Source: JAAZMI01 sp964603615
Lineage (GTDB): Bacteria; Bacillota; Dethiobacteria; DTU022; UBA8154
Assembly (NCBI GenBank): GCA_964603615.1
Contig: CAZRVU010000008.1
Coordinates: forward strand, 11,616 to 75,615
DNA length: 64,000 nucleotides
Reading direction: 5' to 3'
A program made the position numbers and the translations under genes. This document shows positions 19,900 through 28,920 of the stretch, one piece after another. Each line of letters starts with the position of its first letter. The stretch's first letter is position 1. The notes under the pieces are model-generated. The model was not told the origin of the DNA. It saw only the letters and a program-made list of their open reading frames with translations, and made no database searches.

Positions 19900-20481
19900 T
19901 TATACCTCCCCGCCTGTAAATTCAACAAAACGACAATCCTCGTAACCTGCTTGTCCCATCTCATTGAAGCCGATATAGTTGCGGGTTTTAATTTTTAACC
20001 GGTTTTTACCAATGTTTTTTATTTGTGTTTTTATATCCGTGGGAATTATTAAACCTGTGCCCCGTTTTTCAAAAAGGCGTGTCCAGCCACCGTCAAGTGT
20101 TTTATAATTAGTTCCCCACAGCACCTGCTCAGCTTCAATGAAACATTTTATTTCTCCATCGTCGTTCGAGTTGTTTTCACCATCAATTCTTAAGCGGCCT
20201 TTGAACAAATACCCGTTACCCGGCCAGATTAATAGCTCTTGGTCATTATTAAATGCCCTTAATTTCAGCAGATATTTGGGATTGAAAGTTTCGTTTCTAA
20301 AAAATTCAGGTTTTCCCCCGTTTATTTTACCCACAGCTACTTTGTAATGAAGATATGCAACGATGTAGCCATCTCCTGCAAAATAATTTGATAAAGTGTT
20401 CTCTAGTTCTATCCAAGTATTTATTTCATTTTGTATTTGTTTAACCCTGGTCCGATCTTTTTTTAATGTGAGCCCGTTCAA
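19900..20481 (-). CDS. csx19: Type III-D protein Csx19 (TIGR03984-like)
   Basis: 193 residues. The patterns ELLIWPGNGYLFKGRLRID, QVLWGT and LFEKRGTGLIIP match my recollection of the Csx19 family, a subunit found only with III-D effectors. It starts with TTG whose last two bases overlap the TGA stop of cas7-2x, implying translational coupling, and it ends 3 bp before cas7-ins. No catalytic motif is visible, and a structural role in the effector is the best reading. The family assignment is by pattern memory and context, not alignment. Confidence 0.78.
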   Translation of the reverse strand: MNGLTLKKDRTRVKQIQNEINTWIELENTLSNYFAGDGYIVAYLHYKVAVGKINGGKPEFFRNETFNPKYLLKLRAFNNDQELLIWPGNGYLFKGRLRIDGENNSNDDGEIKCFIEAEQVLWGTNYKTLDGGWTRLFEKRGTGLIIPTDIKTQIKNIGKNRLKIKTRNYIGFNEMGQAGYEDCRFVEFTGGEV

Positions 20482-22030
20482 TTATTATTCCCTCCCCTTT
20501 GACATTCTTTTAAAAATGACTGAACAAGGACTTCAAGACCATCCTGATCATTGACTTTTAGAGACTGCTTTTGATCTTCAATATTAAGATAAATATCATA
20601 GGATTTCTTTTTGCCCATATTTATCTGAGCGCGGAGGCCTTGCAGGACGCCTCTGCCAATGCTTTTATCTCCACCCAAGGGAAGATCCCCGTTCCATAAA
20701 TCCTTTAATAAAAGTAGCGCAAGCCCTGCTTCCCAATCTTTATAATCCATAATTTTAATGCGAATTACTACCTGTTCATCTTTCTTTTTTCGGGGCCAGA
20801 GGGGTTGCGTATCGAATAAAGCAGATTTCATAACCCCACCGGTAAACCGGTCGATGCATGTCCTAAATTGGGTTTCTTCAATAGTGTTGTCAATGTATGT
20901 TTCCTTTACTAAAAACCTGCTTTTAATTTTTTCTTCCTTGTCATCCGGTTTGCTNNNNNNNNNNNNNNNNNNNNNNNNNNNNNNNNNNNNNNNNNNNNNN
21001 NNNNNNNNNNNNNNNNNNNNNNNNNNNNNNNNNNNNNNNNNNNNNNNNNNNNNNTTTCCTTTACTAAAAACCTGCTTTTAATTTTTTCTTCCTTGTCATC
21101 CGGTTTGCTAGGCGCCCACCCGAAAAGCTTTTTGCTCATTTCCTTGCCGGATCCCCCCATAGTGTTGATGATTTTAATAGCTCGCGCACGAAGGGCTCCC
21201 TTTATTGACGTGCCGGGCAGTATATTTTTTCCTTTACTTTTAATATGAACTGCATCCGGGTTTTCGGGATCTCCGGAATAGGATTTTACAATTAAAGAAT
21301 TTTTTATTTTAAATACCGCTTCCAAAGATAAGTTTTCGCTTTTTTCAGGAAAAATTTCATTAAAAGGCAGGGTTATTTTTTGTGCATCCGTTGTTTCTCC
21401 TTTTAGCCAGGTGAACACGTCCCTTTTTTTAGTAAAGTCATACTCGTATATGGCGTAATTATTAAGGCGGTATTCTCCAAAACCTTTTGTGGTCATAGCA
21501 CCCAATGGTACTTTGCCTTCAGTTAAAATTTTAATTATTGATGCAATGATTTTCAGGAAAGTATGGCGGCAAAAACCTTCCCTAAGTGTTACCCCTGCTT
21601 TAAATCCGAAATCCGCTCCTGGTTCAACAACTTCGTAATCGAATTTCATTTCATCACGGGCTGTCCCTGTGCGTGGATCTATGCACACACCGTCTCTAAA
21701 TGCTACAAAGGGAGTATTGGTGGCTATTAAGTCTTCGATGATGAAGGCGCTCTGGCAGTATGTATCACTATAGAATGAATCTTTTTTAAATGAGCCCCAG
21801 AAAAAATCGAATTGGGTGCGATCGCCTTCAAGTAATAATCTTTCAAAAAAATGATGCCTGAGCGCACCAGTTAAAGAGGTGGCTGGTATATAAGGGTTGC
21901 CATCTAGATCCTTAATAACAGTTATATCCAGATCCTGTTTCTCACCAGTGCCAATGATCAGAGGAGACAGTAGGGAGAGTGTCCCTTCAATCAAAAATTT
22001 CCCTTTAATACTTGCAATATTTTTAGTCAT
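20478..22030 (-). CDS. Type III-D double RAMP protein (Cas7-2x)
   Basis: An N-run at 20955-21054 splits the gene. Collapsing the duplicated 55 bp gives one continuous 465-residue frame (checked by codon phase and by translating across the join). It contains two Csm3-like RAMP units. The first (about 1-215) has GTGEKQDLDITVIKD, PATSLTGALRHHF and RTGTARDEMKFDYEVV. The second (about 230-465) has LPGTSIKGALRARAIKI, RTCIDRFTGGVMKSALFD and the glycine-rich PLGGDKSIGRGVLQGL. Tandem Cas7 units would occupy two backbone positions, each able to place an Asp at the target RNA. ATG at 22030 overlaps the csx10 stop (ATGA). The pieces are not two genes. Confidence 0.87.
20900..21109. other. Unmerged contig overlap: 55 bp + 100 N + same 55 bp
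   Basis: Bases 20900-20954 and 21055-21109 are identical (starting TTTCCTTTACTAAAAACC) around 100 N. The offset is 155 bp, the same as at the other gap. Deleting it makes the frames from 22030 and from 20831 coincide. This explains the apparent small ORF at 20478-20831 and the odd C-terminus of the upstream piece. Confidence 0.93.
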
Positions 22031-23568
22031 GAGGAGCTAGCCTCCTTTTGTTGAAGCTGTTTATTTTTCCACCATAGTTCCTTCAAAAGTGTTTGGAGAT
22101 ATGTGTTCCAAAGAAGAGGCAGCAAATCCTCTTGGGATTTAAGGTCATATTCAACTAAACGGGCCAACTTTTCATATTCTCCGAGATTATTTAAGAGATC
22201 AAATAGTTTTTTTTCATCATACTTCTTTAAATAATCAAGGAGGCTTTCTTTTGCTTGATTGTGCTCATAATAGCGGCAATTACGTAGTTGGTTTTTAGCT
22301 GTATCTTTTAGTTGAGCTATTTTGTTGGAGAATTCTTTGTAACCGGCTTTACCAGCCATCAGCTTTAATCTTCCCAGCAGACTGTTTTTGGGGAGTCTTG
22401 AAAATTTATTGGCTTCGGCAGCTGCTTCAAACTTAATTTTTTCAAATAAAGCTTCTTTAACAATAACCTGGAAGATGTGCTTAACAGCTGTAGGCGGGGT
22501 TCCTGCAGGCTTTTCAAACCTTTTAGTGGCAACGGCCAGGATGTATTTTTCTACTGTAGCGGGAGTGATTTGTAGTCTGCCGAAACCCTCTCCCAACCGT
22601 TCCCCAATTCCTTTTTTTAGCAGGTTGTCTATTCCGGTTAAAACATTCTTATCCACATTTTCAAAATATAAATATAATGAAGAACCGGCACTTATTGCCC
22701 TTTCCCCGGGTTTTTTCATTTTCCAAACGGAGATATAGTTTTCTATAAACTCTTGTTTAATAATGCTTTTTTTGATAGTAAAGCTATTTTGTCCAAGTAT
22801 TTTTTGCAGGTGTTTTTCTATACTTGAAAAAGACGGATCGGACATTCCCCATTCGTTATATAGAATACAGGGTGAAAGAAAGGTTAAGAAAACGCCTTCT
22901 TCCAAGGTATTTTCATCGATAAGTGAACTGCTTTTAATCTCTTGAATATCCAAAAAATCAATCTTTACATCCCCGTACTCTACACCTTTTGATTTACCCA
23001 TTTTAGCCTTAAAACTATGACCCATTATTTCTTTGAAATCATCTAGGTCCTGATAACTGCCGTAAATTGCACCTTGAAAGGTTTGGCCTGGCAATAGCGA
23101 CTCATAATTAAAAAAGAGTCCTTCCTTGCTGGTTCCGGTTAAGCGGTCACGTTCATGATGGAAACTTATTCTTTTTTTAGGTTTTATGTTACTGATAATC
23201 TCGCCGTTAATATTAGAAAAGCCTCCCAAGGGTTTTGTAATATCATCAGGGTCTGTTAGCAAGATATTGTAGATATCATTGCCGGCCTTTTCTTGTTGGA
23301 TATTAAGGGGTGTAGGTGTAGTAGTAATATCTTGTTCTATCAAATAGCCGTTAGAAAAAACTAAATCCCCCTTTAAAAACCACCGGTAAAAGGTTTCGTC
23401 TTCATGGGCCGGGGCAAGTTGTTTTAACAAGATATACCTGGCAGCTAGTACTCCTAGGACTGAGTTTCCCCGCAGGTATTCAAGGGTTTCGGTCATGTTT
23501 TGGCCAAATGTTGGGCTGCTAATGAGTGTCTTTGAAAGCAAGGTAATTTTATAGTTTAGGGCATACAT
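22027..23568 (-). CDS. csx10: Type III-D RAMP protein Csx10 (Cas5-like, with helical C-terminal tail)
   Basis: 513 residues. The N-terminal RAMP motif LEYLRGNSVLGVLAARYI resembles the Csx10 pattern, where this loop reads as an assembly-stage substrate contact. The glycine-rich GIGERLGEGFGRLQI near residue 335 closes the RAMP core. The last ~130 residues (from about 385) are predicted by eye to be mostly helical and charged. No separate Cas11 small-subunit gene exists in this module, so the tail may supply that role, as in the Cas7-5-11 fusion of III-Dv. It starts 2 bp after the cas7 stop, with its ribosome site (AGGAGG) inside the cas7 3' end. Confidence 0.82.
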   Translation of the reverse strand: MYALNYKITLLSKTLISSPTFGQNMTETLEYLRGNSVLGVLAARYILLKQLAPAHEDETFYRWFLKGDLVFSNGYLIEQDITTTPTPLNIQQEKAGNDIYNILLTDPDDITKPLGGFSNINGEIISNIKPKKRISFHHERDRLTGTSKEGLFFNYESLLPGQTFQGAIYGSYQDLDDFKEIMGHSFKAKMGKSKGVEYGDVKIDFLDIQEIKSSSLIDENTLEEGVFLTFLSPCILYNEWGMSDPSFSSIEKHLQKILGQNSFTIKKSIIKQEFIENYISVWKMKKPGERAISAGSSLYLYFENVDKNVLTGIDNLLKKGIGERLGEGFGRLQITPATVEKYILAVATKRFEKPAGTPPTAVKHIFQVIVKEALFEKIKFEAAAEANKFSRLPKNSLLGRLKLMAGKAGYKEFSNKIAQLKDTAKNQLRNCRYYEHNQAKESLLDYLKKYDEKKLFDLLNNLGEYEKLARLVEYDLKSQEDLLPLLWNTYLQTLLKELWWKNKQLQQKEASSS

Positions 23569-23570
23569 TT

Positions 23571-24251
23571 TTAACCGGCCTCCTTTTCTAATTTATCAAT
23601 AGCATACCCGAATATATTTTGATTTCCAGCGAAGAGTGAACATTTTACACATCCAAATCCCCGGTTACGCATAGTGCCCAACCGGTGGAGATTTGCACAG
23701 GAAAGGGCCAGCAGATCGATTGCAGTTTCGTTTTTACTTAGCAAGGAAATTTCTCCTTCGAAAGATAGGCCTGTTTTTAAAACCCTTACTGTTCGCAAGC
23801 TATGATCCTCAGCTATTCCGTTTTCATTAATGGATGTTTGTTGACGTAATTCGGTTAAAACGTTTGTGATGACATCGGGGGAGAGTATATTATTATATTC
23901 TTGCAATGCCCATCTACACCAAGCAGATACTTCGTCATACTGTGGAAGGTGTAAGTTGGAAAAATAAATTTTGCCTCCTTCAATATCTCCTGGTACACCG
24001 AAAATATGTTCTATGAGCCCTTGTTCAAAATATGAAATCTTGGCCTGTTGCAGCATTTCGATCACTTCGTTTGCACTTTCCCTGAGGGCCCCTTTTAATC
24101 TTCGGGCTGGAAAATAGGGAAGCCCACAAGAGTCAAAAACCAAATCAGTGTCAATGACAGAGCCCCTGCCTTCACCGGCCCCGGGAAGGCAGGGTGAAGT
24201 AAGTTCCAGTTGTATTCTATATTTTTGCAATTTAGTTCCCTCCTCGTTCAT
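23571..24251 (-). CDS. Type III-D RAMP protein, Cas7 (Csm3-like)
   Basis: 226 residues, a single RAMP unit. It shows LTSPCLPGAGEGRGSVIDTD, the loop FPARRLKGALRESAN, and the C-terminal glycine segment RLGTMRNRGFGCVKC. The Asp residues in SVIDTDLVFD sit where Csm3 carries its RNA-cleaving Asp. It overlaps the 3' end of cas10 by 20 bp and precedes csx10 by 2 bp, so the cas10-cas7-csx10 set is tightly coupled. Role: backbone subunit that contacts crRNA and cuts bound target RNA every six bases, by family analogy. Confidence 0.86.
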   Translation of the reverse strand: MNEEGTKLQKYRIQLELTSPCLPGAGEGRGSVIDTDLVFDSCGLPYFPARRLKGALRESANEVIEMLQQAKISYFEQGLIEHIFGVPGDIEGGKIYFSNLHLPQYDEVSAWCRWALQEYNNILSPDVITNVLTELRQQTSINENGIAEDHSLRTVRVLKTGLSFEGEISLLSKNETAIDLLALSCANLHRLGTMRNRGFGCVKCSLFAGNQNIFGYAIDKLEKEAG

Positions 24252-25788
24252 CTAGAAAATATGCGGGATAAAAATCCAAAAGTTCTATCATGTCAAAATA
24301 AGGTGTTTTGTTGTTTTCCCATCCTGAAATGTGATAACCTTTACCCGGGAGGGTTACCACATTTTTTCCTTTTATGTTCATTTGCCTTAAAAAATGTTCT
24401 GTTGACTGTTTACCTAATGTCAATATACTGCGAAATTCTTTCACTTTATTTCTTGGCCAATTATCCGGATTGGCAAATTTTTTTATTCCTTTCAGCAAAT
24501 ATGTTATATTATTTTCGTTATCCATATCTTTTTTTCGATCAGAAACAAGATATGGCCCAAAGTTTAATTGGCCTTCATTAATTGTATAGTTATCTTTTCG
24601 GATGTTTTCCAGAGCGCCGGAAAAACCGCCGTATGCTACATGAAAATCAAGCCATGATGTCCCGGGATATTTACGGGCCTCTTTTTTGGCTGCCGAGCAT
24701 AGTTCTTCAGCTAAAAGATAGCTCCGGTAAAAGGGATATTTTGTTCCGGTAATAGCAATCCCGGCTGAAGCGGATAGCTGTTTTCCATTGGATAAGGTTT
24801 TACGGGAGATCAGTTCCAGGTACTTTTTGGCGAAATATACTCCCAGCCGGCCGTCTGTAATGAAGGTAATATCGTCGCCTTCGATCAATAAAGGCCGGAA
24901 AGGCAGTATAGTTTTGCTGCCTTCATTTTGTATGTAAAAGCCTGATTTCTCAGTCAGAAGGTAGTCCATGTTATTTTTAATGAACCCTACAAATTCCTGG
25001 TATGCCTCACACATAGCATTGTCTACATTTCTTGAAAGTTTCCTGATTTCTGGCAAAGTTGTGCAGTTCATAAACCGCTTGCCAATTGAATTACCATCGA
25101 TATGCACGACCGCAATATGGTTTTGCCCGGGGATTTGTCCAAGCTTATCGATATAATTTGTAAAGGTGTATTTATCTTCAAGAATATTCCCGGCGAATAA
25201 TTTCCCATTAATATTTTTTGCATATTCAAATTTAGTCTTAGAAACAGATGAAATAAACCATTCACCATCTGCGTCTTTAAAAAAGGTTTCCGCTGAATTT
25301 CCGGAAAACGGACAATCGGCGGTAATGCCATGCTTGGGCAGGGATGTCAAAGGAAAATGCTTGCCCTTATTTTCCTTTAATACAGCAAATAGGTGCTGCA
25401 GTTCTCTTTGAAAATTATTTAGATCAAAGGTGTCATCTATGGCAAATGCAAAATTTAACCCCGGTGCTTCTATTAATAAGGTACTAGTCCAATTTTTTAT
25501 AAACTCTATAGCTTTCCCCTTTTCCCTAAAAAATAGTAACGCATTTCCCCCTCCGATATAGCCTGTTTCAAAATCTGTGCTGTTGTTTTCCAGGTGAATA
25601 GTGTCAGGATGTTTTTTCCATGAATTTGTATCTATTTTAGATTGCAAGGTTTCTTGAATTGATTGCAGCATTATTTCCTGGTAAACACCAGTGACAATGT
25701 TTGATGCACCCACATTTTCCAGCAATTTATTACTGGCGTATACATAATTTTGGATGGATATGGTTTCAATAAGTAAGGCTGTTAACAA
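24232..25788 (-). CDS. cas10: Type III Cas10 large subunit (no HD domain; EGDD palm motif)
   Basis: 518 residues, shorter than typical Cas10. It opens directly in the first palm domain (LTALLIETISIQNYVYASNK), without the N-terminal HD nuclease, so DNA cleavage is probably absent. The second palm carries EGDD at residues 303-306 in LLIEGDDITFITDG, where most active cyclases have GGDD; both Asp residues are kept. Cyclic oligoadenylate synthesis is expected, because two CARF proteins and Csx15 accompany it. TTG start with GGGGAGG 9 nt upstream. It lies 4 bp after the CARF-nuclease gene and overlaps cas7. Confidence 0.92.
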   Translation of the reverse strand: MLTALLIETISIQNYVYASNKLLENVGASNIVTGVYQEIMLQSIQETLQSKIDTNSWKKHPDTIHLENNSTDFETGYIGGGNALLFFREKGKAIEFIKNWTSTLLIEAPGLNFAFAIDDTFDLNNFQRELQHLFAVLKENKGKHFPLTSLPKHGITADCPFSGNSAETFFKDADGEWFISSVSKTKFEYAKNINGKLFAGNILEDKYTFTNYIDKLGQIPGQNHIAVVHIDGNSIGKRFMNCTTLPEIRKLSRNVDNAMCEAYQEFVGFIKNNMDYLLTEKSGFYIQNEGSKTILPFRPLLIEGDDITFITDGRLGVYFAKKYLELISRKTLSNGKQLSASAGIAITGTKYPFYRSYLLAEELCSAAKKEARKYPGTSWLDFHVAYGGFSGALENIRKDNYTINEGQLNFGPYLVSDRKKDMDNENNITYLLKGIKKFANPDNWPRNKVKEFRSILTLGKQSTEHFLRQMNIKGKNVVTLPGKGYHISGWENNKTPYFDMIELLDFYPAYFLDERGGN

Positions 25789-25792
25789 GGTG

Positions 25793-27160
25793 TTAGACCT
25801 CCCCCCAAATATATTTCTTTATTTTTTTCCATAAGATATCCGCTTTTAAATCAGATATGCTAAGCACTAGAAGGTTCTGTTTTGTAGCGCCCGTTATTTG
25901 TTCCAGATCAGCAGAAAAAGCATCTTTTTTGTGATCTTCCAGACAAGTTACAAGAACTGATAAGGCCTCATCGCCACCCATTTGCCGGGTCCGGTGGATT
26001 ATTTCAAATCCTTTTTGTTTACAGGTGCCTTCTTCTTTAGAAGTTGTGCATGATATGCCACAGATTTGGTAACCATTTACGATAATCACATCTATCTCAA
26101 ATTCTTTTTGCGGACCCGGTTTTTTTATTTCCCAGTTACTGTCAATGCTGATTGTTTCCCGGGAAAAATCCTTTTTTAACATATTATCTTTTTGTATTTC
26201 TCCTTTGATTACCCTATAAGCATAATGTTCAAGCCATTTACCATCTAAAAAGCCGGATATGGTCAATTCTAACCGTTCTTTAAAGATGGCGTTACTGACA
26301 GTACTGTCAGGTATCCAAAGGTTGCCTTTATCATCGAGGATCGATCTTTCCTGGGGAAGGACTGATAACAGATCATGGATTAAAGGAGGGGTTTGTTTTT
26401 GGAATTCTTGTTTAAATTTATCTACATTTTCAGGATCAAGCTGTTTTTTACTTTTGTTGTTTTTGACCAGGCTGTTTTGTTTTAAAAATTTATTTGTTGT
26501 TTTTATAAAACCTTTTTTAGAGTAGTATCTGTCTCTAATTTGTTTATTTTTCCAGGAAAGATATTCTGCTAACCTGCCGGTATTGATGAGATTTTCAAAC
26601 TTTTCCAGTACAGGGTAATAGTTCTGGGGAAGGGGACTCTCCCCATTCTTTTTTTTATAGTCATGCAGTTCAATCAGATTGCTTAAAGATAAGGAAATTT
26701 CTTTTCTTAAATCTTTACTTATGCTTTTATTATAATCCCAAAGCAGTTTATACCTCCGTCCATCGAGGTAAGAAAAAGAAGATCTGTTTTTGTAATTATT
26801 TTCTAAAAAACGATAAACGTGTACAGCCATTGATTTTGTACCGCCAGTGTAGTTAAGGTGAATTATAGGATCACGATCCATTATCTTGCCTGCCAGTTTT
26901 TTTTCCAGGTCATTTACAATGCTACTGGCAGAACTGACCTCGCTAAGCGCTACCATTTCAAACAACAAATCCTTTTCGTCAAATTCCTCTTTAAGAACCC
27001 TTTTGATGTTTTCCGCATATTCACCTGTGCCTGCCTGACCGATCTCTTTTCGTTCCTCCGAGTGAACAAGCCATAGATGCTTTAATTCACTATTTTGACC
27101 TAAAAGATATTTGCTGACTACATAGTTCGGTAGCGGGTTTGTTCCTACCAATAAAACCAA
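25793..27160 (-). CDS. CARF domain + PD-(D/E)XK nuclease-like effector (Can2/Card1/DUF1887-like)
   Basis: 455 residues. The N-terminal CARF domain has LLVGTNPLPNYVVSKYLL and, near residue 100, IIHLNYTGGTKSMAVHVYRF. After a charged linker the C-terminal half carries FLDGKWLEHYAYRVI, then FEIDVIIVNGY (Asp near residue 354) and GISCTTSKEEGTCKQKGFE. This is the PD-(D/E)XK layout of Card1/Can2, but the usual E-x-K is replaced by S-C-T, so the metal site may be rearranged or weak. Activation by cyclic oligoadenylate is expected. The first standard start is TTG at 27160, yet GGAGG lies 26 nt upstream of it; an in-frame ATC at 27178 has ideal spacing. Confidence 0.84.
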   Translation of the reverse strand: MVLLVGTNPLPNYVVSKYLLGQNSELKHLWLVHSEERKEIGQAGTGEYAENIKRVLKEEFDEKDLLFEMVALSEVSSASSIVNDLEKKLAGKIMDRDPIIHLNYTGGTKSMAVHVYRFLENNYKNRSSFSYLDGRRYKLLWDYNKSISKDLRKEISLSLSNLIELHDYKKKNGESPLPQNYYPVLEKFENLINTGRLAEYLSWKNKQIRDRYYSKKGFIKTTNKFLKQNSLVKNNKSKKQLDPENVDKFKQEFQKQTPPLIHDLLSVLPQERSILDDKGNLWIPDSTVSNAIFKERLELTISGFLDGKWLEHYAYRVIKGEIQKDNMLKKDFSRETISIDSNWEIKKPGPQKEFEIDVIIVNGYQICGISCTTSKEEGTCKQKGFEIIHRTRQMGGDEALSVLVTCLEDHKKDAFSADLEQITGATKQNLLVLSISDLKADILWKKIKKYIWGEV

Positions 27161-27249
27161 GTCAGTAATATTGGTGATTTTAAAAACCTCCTTTTTCTAT
27201 ACATTTATTTCAAATGGGTTGTTCTTCCAACTGCTCTAGACCTTTTCTG

Positions 27250-27996
27250 CTAAGTTTTCAAAGTACAACACCCATATCCTTGAGAGTTCTTTGCGCCCAG
27301 GCCGGCATTGAGGGCGACCTGCAGCAGATCGGGGTCGCCGCGCAGTTCGTAATCACCCATCCAGCCCTTGACGATGAAATTTTTGTAGCGGGTTATTTTG
27401 TGGTCTTTTTCTGTAACATTCAAAGGTTCTATTGTAAAATTTTCATTTAGGGGGGGGCCGCCCTGGATCAACCTATATTTTTTGATCAGGTTGGCCTGGA
27501 TCAGCTCGCTGAACCGCGGCTCAAAGGGTGAATAATAATAGGTGAAGCGGCGTCCATTTGTGGAAGGCAGGGTGCTGTATACCGTGAGTGGAGATAGCAT
27601 GCGCACTACTGCCCGTTTCTCACTAATACAGGGGTCGTCGACATTGATCTGGCTTACTTCCAGTTGGGTTTGTCCGAGGCGGGCACGGCCCCGCCGCAGG
27701 AAACTGGTACCCAGCTCCTGCAGGATAATGGGGATCGGTGAACAGATGACCAGATTGAGGGGGGGATCCAAGATCAGTTGCCCTTTTTCCTGCTGAAAAC
27801 TTGTTTTTTGCCCCATTAAGCGCGAAAAGGTAAATAGTTTGAAGCGGCGTTTTTCAAAGGGAAAACCCTGTTCATGTAAAAATTTGCGCAAAACTGGGTT
27901 TTCCAGGCCGTGATAGATTAGGCCCTGTACCAGATGATTGTACTGGATCGGCAGACGAACCGGGCCAGGGGATTGAAAGATAAGTGTTAACTGCAT
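27250..27996 (-). CDS. cas6: CRISPR repeat endoribonuclease Cas6
   Basis: 248 residues with the two-ferredoxin RAMP layout of Cas6. N-terminal LPIQYNHLVQGLIYHGL is typical, and the C-terminal glycine loop GLGAKNSQGYGCC is the family signature. It would cut the repeat transcript to leave the AUUGAAAC handle. It is the only Cas6 in the window, so it probably matures crRNAs for both the I-B and III-D complexes. ATG start with GGAGTGAG upstream. It precedes the CARF-nuclease gene by about 90 bp and follows csx15 by 212 bp. Confidence 0.92.
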   Translation of the reverse strand: MQLTLIFQSPGPVRLPIQYNHLVQGLIYHGLENPVLRKFLHEQGFPFEKRRFKLFTFSRLMGQKTSFQQEKGQLILDPPLNLVICSPIPIILQELGTSFLRRGRARLGQTQLEVSQINVDDPCISEKRAVVRMLSPLTVYSTLPSTNGRRFTYYYSPFEPRFSELIQANLIKKYRLIQGGPPLNENFTIEPLNVTEKDHKITRYKNFIVKGWMGDYELRGDPDLLQVALNAGLGAKNSQGYGCCTLKT

Positions 27997-28208
27997 TTTC
28001 TCACTCCTAAATACTATATCGTGATGAAAGACGGAAAATTAATACCTTTTAGTAAAATGTTACTAAAAGCTATAAAGAATTAGGATACTTTTTTAGCCCT
28101 TAAATATATATTGTTGTCACCCAGGTTTGTGTTACCCAGGCTTGTTTGGGATAAAAAACTTTATCCTTGGTTGCACCTAGTTGAACGGTTGTAAATATTC
28201 TTTAACCC

Positions 28209-28589
28209 TTACCTTTTTTTCCGGGCCTGTTCGCGCATGGCTTGCAGGTTGAGAATTTCAGAGACAGTATAACGTAAAGGGATTTTAGTTGTAAGCGGGC
28301 GCAGGCGCAAAACAGGAGGGAAGTAACCCATGCGGCCGTGCAGTTGGGCCAGGACGGTTGCTGCACTATAATTTAAGGATGGCAAATTAACCAGTATAGA
28401 GCTGGTTTGCCATTCACGGGGTGTGAAACCGGTGTCATCCAGCATTTTTTCAATTTGTGGTGCAAGGGGCGCCGTGGTGTTGATTTGACTGGGTATTTCT
28501 ACTATGGCGGTTATTTTAGCCCCGACCAGGGCTTCTATTTCCTGGCGTTGATCGTCTGTTAAAGGATGGGTAAAATTTAGGATTAACAT
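28209..28589 (-). CDS. csx15: CRISPR-associated protein Csx15
   Basis: 126 residues. LILNFTHPLTDDQ at the start, WQTSSILVNLPSLNYSAATVL and LHGRMGYFPPVLRLRPL match the Csx15 pattern, a small Rossmann/CARF-like protein of type III loci. Recent work, recalled without verification, proposes that Csx15-type proteins bind cyclic tetra-adenylate and dampen signalling. It is the first gene of the minus-strand cas series, 212 bp before cas6, with GGAGG about 11 nt before the ATG. No nuclease motif is seen. Confidence 0.8.
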   Translation of the reverse strand: MLILNFTHPLTDDQRQEIEALVGAKITAIVEIPSQINTTAPLAPQIEKMLDDTGFTPREWQTSSILVNLPSLNYSAATVLAQLHGRMGYFPPVLRLRPLTTKIPLRYTVSEILNLQAMREQARKKR

Positions 28590-28920
28590 GGGTAGTGCTG
28601 CCTCCGTTTCTTATATGTCCGGGTGTAATACAAAGATTAAGAAGCTCATGGTTTGTCTAATTCTGATAATTTATGGCGAAATATTTTATGGCAGGTGGTT
28701 TGCACCCGTATTTTAACCCTTTTTCCACAAAATGCTCAGCCGAATTGTATAATATGTAAATATGTTTGGAATTATTGTTATACTTTTCCCTTGCTTGGAT
28801 TAATCCCTGCAAGGGATGGAAATATTTAAAACGCTATTCTCAATAGTAGAAGCTGCTCAGGGGTTAAACATAGAAATCATAGAAATTTTAAAATCTTAAA
28901 ATTGTTCGAGATCCTTCATT

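Noticed and set aside
20478..20831. A separate 117-residue gene that could pass as a Cas11 small subunit
   Set aside because: Its frame joins the upstream RAMP gene once the duplicated 55 bp and N-run are collapsed, and its glycine-rich loop is the end of a Cas7 domain.
28800..28830. Short palindromic stretch ATCCCTGCAAGGGAT resembling a stray CRISPR repeat
   Set aside because: It occurs once, has no neighbouring copy, and does not match the array repeat.
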